DNA of 64,000 nt from Cellvibrio sp. 79 (lineage in GTDB: Bacteria; Pseudomonadota; Gammaproteobacteria; Pseudomonadales; Cellvibrionaceae), in assembly GCA_003056245.1 (NCBI GenBank), contig MVDH01000001.1:62001-126000 (forward strand). The letters are read 5' to 3'. Position 1 is the stretch's first letter, and every line of letters starts with the position of its first letter. This document shows, piece by piece, positions 60,531-64,000 of the stretch. The position numbers and the translations under genes were made by a program. Under the pieces are notes generated by a model. That model saw only the letters and a list, made by a program, of their open reading frames with translations, searched no databases and had not been told where the DNA came from.

Positions 60531-60830
60531 ATGAAAATCGAGCGCAAAAAAAGCAAGGATACCTCCACCCTTATTTTTGAAGGTGAATTGACTATTTATA
60601 ACGTCAGCCAATTGAAAGAGGAATTGTTTGCCGATTACGAAAAGCTCGCTGACAAAATTGCGTTGGATTTACATGCGGTCACAGAAATTGATACTGCTGG
60701 TGTGCAGTTATTGTTATTCGCAAAAAAATTCTTCAGTACAATTCATAAGTCCGTATTTATCACTAAAAGCAACGAATCAGTGGAGAGTGTACTGGTTGCG
60801 CTCGATGTGAATAGTCAATTCGCCCTCTAA
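60531..60830 (+). CDS. STAS-domain protein (anti-sigma factor antagonist-like)
   Basis: 'TSTLIFEGELTIYNVSQLKEELFADYEKLADKIALDLHAVTEIDTAGVQLLLFAKKFF'. Confidence 0.88.
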   Translation: MKIERKKSKDTSTLIFEGELTIYNVSQLKEELFADYEKLADKIALDLHAVTEIDTAGVQLLLFAKKFFSTIHKSVFITKSNESVESVLVALDVNSQFAL

Positions 60831-60841
60831 AGGAAACCCCT

Positions 60842-63037
60842 ATGAATCTTGATGGTGCCTTGCAGACATTCTTCGCTGAGGCGGAGGACTTATTGAATTC
60901 AATGGAAGCCGCCTTATTGCGTTTGGATGAAGGCGAGAAGGATATGGAAACCATCAACGAAATTTTTCGCGCAGCTCACACCATCAAAGGTTCGGCGGGT
61001 TTATTTGGTTTGAACGACATCGTGAGTTTTACTCATATTGTGGAGAATGTTCTTGACCGCGCGCGCGATGAAAAAATCACTTTAAGCAGCGACTTACTCA
61101 GTATTTTATTACCTTGTCGCGATCACATTGCGGTGTTGGTAGAAAATGCCATGCACGAACGCGTGAATGACGAAGCTTGCCTCGCACAGGGGCAAGCATT
61201 GCTCGACGCATTAAAACCCTGGCTCGACGCTGCTGTGCCGGTAGCCGCCAAACAAGGAAATAATGCAACTGCAGGTTTTTTTGATGGCAATACAGGCCTC
61301 GCGTCTGATCGCGATGCATGGCATATTTCCGTGCGCTTTGGTCCGGATTTATTACGCAATGGTATGGACCCATTTTCAATTCTTCGTTTTTTGCGCACAT
61401 TGGGCGAAATTACCCATATCACTACTATCACCGATCATCTGCCGGAATTTAACGATTTTGATCCTGAGCAATTGTATCTCGGTTTTGAAATTACCCTGAG
61501 TAGCAATGCCAGTCAGCAGCAAATTGAAGATGCTTTTATGTTTGTGCGCGAAGAATCTTCAATAAAAATTATTCCCCCGCGCAGCAACGTTAATGCCTTT
61601 GTCAATTTAATCCAGTCGCTACCGGAAAACGCGCAGCGGCTCGGTGAAATTCTAGTGAAGAGCCATGCAATTAGTTATCAGGAACTTGAGGCTGCGTTGG
61701 CTACGCAGAAAAACCAGGCCAAGGCACTCGGTAAAGTGGGGATGCTGGGCGATATTTTAATTGAAGAACAAGCGGTGGCGCCGGAAATTGTAAATGCTGC
61801 ACTGGATAAACAGAAAAAAAACAGTGAGAAAAAGTCCAGTCCCGAAAATCGTTTTATTCGCGTAGACGCTGAACGTCTCGATAAACTAATTAATTTAATT
61901 GGCGAGTTGGTTATCAATCGCCAGCGTGTAGATTTACTTGCTTCCAAAATGGGCAACCCAACCCTGATTGAAGCGGTGACATCCATGGGCAATTTTACCG
62001 AAGCCATTCGCGATGCGGCACTTACCCTGCGCATGGTTCCTATTGGGGATACTTTCCAGAAATTCAAACGCGTAGTGCGTGACACCGCTAAATCATTAAA
62101 CAAAGAAATTGAATTGGAAATTGAAGGTGCGGAAACTGAACTTGATCGTTCCATGGTGGAAAAATTAAATGACCCATTGATGCATATTGTGCGCAATGCA
62201 ATGGATCACGGTATTGAATCCATCGCGGTGCGCCAGGCGCGGAATAAACCGGACAGTGGCACTATCAAGCTCACCGCGCGTCACGATGCGGGCAATATCG
62301 TTATCGGCATCCATGACGATGGCGGTGGACTTGATGTGGAAAAAATTCGTAAGAAAGCGATTGCCAACGGTTTGATCGAAGAGGGCGTACATCTTTCTCG
62401 CCAGGAATTATTTCAATTGATTTTCCATCCGGGCTTATCAACCGCCGAGCAGGTTACTAACTTGTCGGGGCGTGGTGTAGGGATGGATGTTGTGAAACGC
62501 AATATTGAGGAGCTGCAAGGCGGTATTGAAATCGAAAGTGAAATGGGTGTGGGCACGAGCTTAAGTATTCGCTTGCCACTCACGCTCGCGATTATTGATG
62601 GGTTCCATGTTACCGCCGGCAATATTGATTTTATTGTGCCGCAAAACACGATTCTTGAGTGCGTGGATTTAAATTCGCTCAGTCATGTACAAGGTCAAAA
62701 TTGTGTAAACCTGCGTGGTGATCAGGTGCCTTACATTCGCTTGCGTGAAATTTTTTCACTGCAACCGGGCAGACACAGTCGTGAAAAAATTGTGGTGGTT
62801 CAATTTGGTGAAAAACGTGCGGGCATTGTTGTCGATGAATTGCACGGCGAAATCCAAACTGTCGTAAAACCCATGGGCCCCATTTTTCAGGCACTGAAAG
62901 GAATAGGAGGGTCAAGTCTTTTAGGCACAGGTGCGGTTGCGCTGATTCTGGATATCCAGCAATTAATCAGTTTTGCTATTAACCGCGAACATCTCCGTAA
63001 CAATGCCTTTTCAGTCAACATCCAGGAGCAGGAATAA
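60842..63037 (+). CDS. cheA: Chemotaxis histidine kinase CheA
   Basis: Hpt 'FRAAHTIKGSAGLFG', 'NPLD'-type dimerization/ATPase 'LNDPLMHIVRNAMDHGIE', 'LSGRGVGMDVVKRNIEELQGGIEI', CheW-like C-terminus. Confidence 0.95.
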   Translation: MNLDGALQTFFAEAEDLLNSMEAALLRLDEGEKDMETINEIFRAAHTIKGSAGLFGLNDIVSFTHIVENVLDRARDEKITLSSDLLSILLPCRDHIAVLVENAMHERVNDEACLAQGQALLDALKPWLDAAVPVAAKQGNNATAGFFDGNTGLASDRDAWHISVRFGPDLLRNGMDPFSILRFLRTLGEITHITTITDHLPEFNDFDPEQLYLGFEITLSSNASQQQIEDAFMFVREESSIKIIPPRSNVNAFVNLIQSLPENAQRLGEILVKSHAISYQELEAALATQKNQAKALGKVGMLGDILIEEQAVAPEIVNAALDKQKKNSEKKSSPENRFIRVDAERLDKLINLIGELVINRQRVDLLASKMGNPTLIEAVTSMGNFTEAIRDAALTLRMVPIGDTFQKFKRVVRDTAKSLNKEIELEIEGAETELDRSMVEKLNDPLMHIVRNAMDHGIESIAVRQARNKPDSGTIKLTARHDAGNIVIGIHDDGGGLDVEKIRKKAIANGLIEEGVHLSRQELFQLIFHPGLSTAEQVTNLSGRGVGMDVVKRNIEELQGGIEIESEMGVGTSLSIRLPLTLAIIDGFHVTAGNIDFIVPQNTILECVDLNSLSHVQGQNCVNLRGDQVPYIRLREIFSLQPGRHSREKIVVVQFGEKRAGIVVDELHGEIQTVVKPMGPIFQALKGIGGSSLLGTGAVALILDIQQLISFAINREHLRNNAFSVNIQEQE

Positions 63038-63547
63038 ATGAATCAGGCAAGTAAACAAAAAAAGACCGGTTCCCCGGAAGTGATTAAGCAATATTTAACA
63101 TTTCGTATTGGTAATGAGCATTACGGCCTGGAGTTATCGCAAACACGGGAAATTATTGAATACAGCGGCATCACCGAAGTGCCATTGATGCCTAATTTTT
63201 TGCGTGGCGTAATTAATTTACGCGGTGAAGTAGTGCCGGTTATTGATTTGGCTGTGCGTTTAGGACGCAAATCTATTGAAGTGCAAAAGCGTACCTGCAT
63301 TATTGTCGTGGAATTGCAAAACAACGAGCAAAACCATGTGCTGGGTTTGCTTGCGGATGCGGTGAGTGAAGTAATCGAAATGGATGATGAAAATATAGAA
63401 GATGCACCGTCTTTTGGAGCCAATATTCGCGCCGAGTTTATTCAAGGTATTGCCAAGCGCGAGGATGAATTTGTGGTATTGCTGGATGCAAATAATGCCT
63501 TGTCCATCCGCGAGCTGGCGCATTTGGTAGAAGCCCAGTTGCAATAA
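63038..63547 (+). CDS. cheW: CheW-like coupling protein
   Basis: 'YLTFRIGNEHYGLELSQTREIIEYSGITEVPLMPNFLRGVINLRGEVVPVIDLAVRLG'. Confidence 0.95.
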   Translation: MNQASKQKKTGSPEVIKQYLTFRIGNEHYGLELSQTREIIEYSGITEVPLMPNFLRGVINLRGEVVPVIDLAVRLGRKSIEVQKRTCIIVVELQNNEQNHVLGLLADAVSEVIEMDDENIEDAPSFGANIRAEFIQGIAKREDEFVVLLDANNALSIRELAHLVEAQLQ

Positions 63548-63575
63548 TCCACTTTATTGTTGTGAGGGAGTTACC

Positions 63576-64000
63576 GTGTTAGCTAATTTAACCTTGAAGT
63601 CCAAAATATTATTACTTAGCGCCATGATTATTTTAGGACTGTGCGTATTGGGTGGTTCCGCTTATTTACAAATTCGCCAATTCAATGCAATTGTCGATGA
63701 AACCAATCTGCATGTGCAGAGCCGCTCGGATATTTTGGACGAGATTCAGGGGTCCGCTATTGCGTTTAAAACCCAGGTGCAGGAATGGAAAAATATCCTT
63801 ATCCGCGGTAATGATCCTGAACAATTTGTTAAGTATGTCGATGGTTTTAACAGTGCCGAAAAAACGGTACAGAATCATCTTGCTAAAGCATTAGCGCTAC
63901 AAAAAACAGAAGGTATTGCCACTGAAGCCATAGAAAAACTCCAGGCGGAACATGCTGCATTGGGGAAAAATTATCGCAGCGCCCTGGGAAGTTTTGAACA
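63576..64000 (+). CDS. N-terminal part of a probable methyl-accepting chemotaxis protein, truncated by the window end
   Basis: GTG 63576 after GAGGGAG; open to 64000: 'VLANLTLKSKILLLSAMIILGLCVLGGSAYLQIRQFNAIVDETNLHVQSRSDILDEIQGSAIAFKTQVQEWKNILIRGNDPEQFVKYVDGF...', TM plus four-helix-bundle-like sensor. Not in the ORF track. Confidence 0.75.
   Translation, partial: MLANLTLKSKILLLSAMIILGLCVLGGSAYLQIRQFNAIVDETNLHVQSRSDILDEIQGSAIAFKTQVQEWKNILIRGNDPEQFVKYVDGFNSAEKTVQNHLAKALALQKTEGIATEAIEKLQAEHAALGKNYRSALGSFE

Noticed and set aside
1-64000. Search by eye for rRNA/tRNA genes, transposases, integrases or phage genes
   Set aside because: None recognised; absence by eye is not proof, and tRNAscan/ISfinder would be needed.

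Overview
This 64 kb window looks like a chromosomal segment of a polysaccharide-degrading gammaproteobacterium. The Ser-rich linkers, CBM2 modules and the AA10-CBM5-CBM73 architecture suggest Cellvibrio or a close relative; that assignment is inferred from memory, not searched. Main contents, left to right: a Cache-type MCP; an assimilatory nitrate reductase fused to a CysJ-like flavoprotein; a TonB-dependent receptor; a creBCD-like operon with a VanZ-like gene; AsmA-family and trehalase genes; two sensor kinase loci; two giant Ser-linker multimodular GH6 enzymes (one with a putative esterase, one with two near-identical GH6 domains and three PKD domains); a PEP-CTERM protein; a GST/HxlR pair; a secreted LxLNG pentapeptide-like repeat protein with a partner gene whose signal-peptide codons form an apparent intrinsic terminator; two PQQ sorbosone-dehydrogenase-like proteins (one fused to a PEBP domain); a BSP-family peptidase; an AA10 LPMO; ppc; a five-gene minor-pilin operon ending in an unusually large PilX-like protein; and a chemosensory operon cut by the window end. 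The leads I rate highest are the LxLNG pair with its embedded terminator, a 44-bp DnaA-box-containing element present twice, the CX8CX9CX7C micro-modules and tandem GH6 duplication in the GH6 enzymes, the enlarged PilX-like protein, and the PQQ-PEBP fusion next to an LPMO. All family calls were made by eye from motifs; no database search was run.
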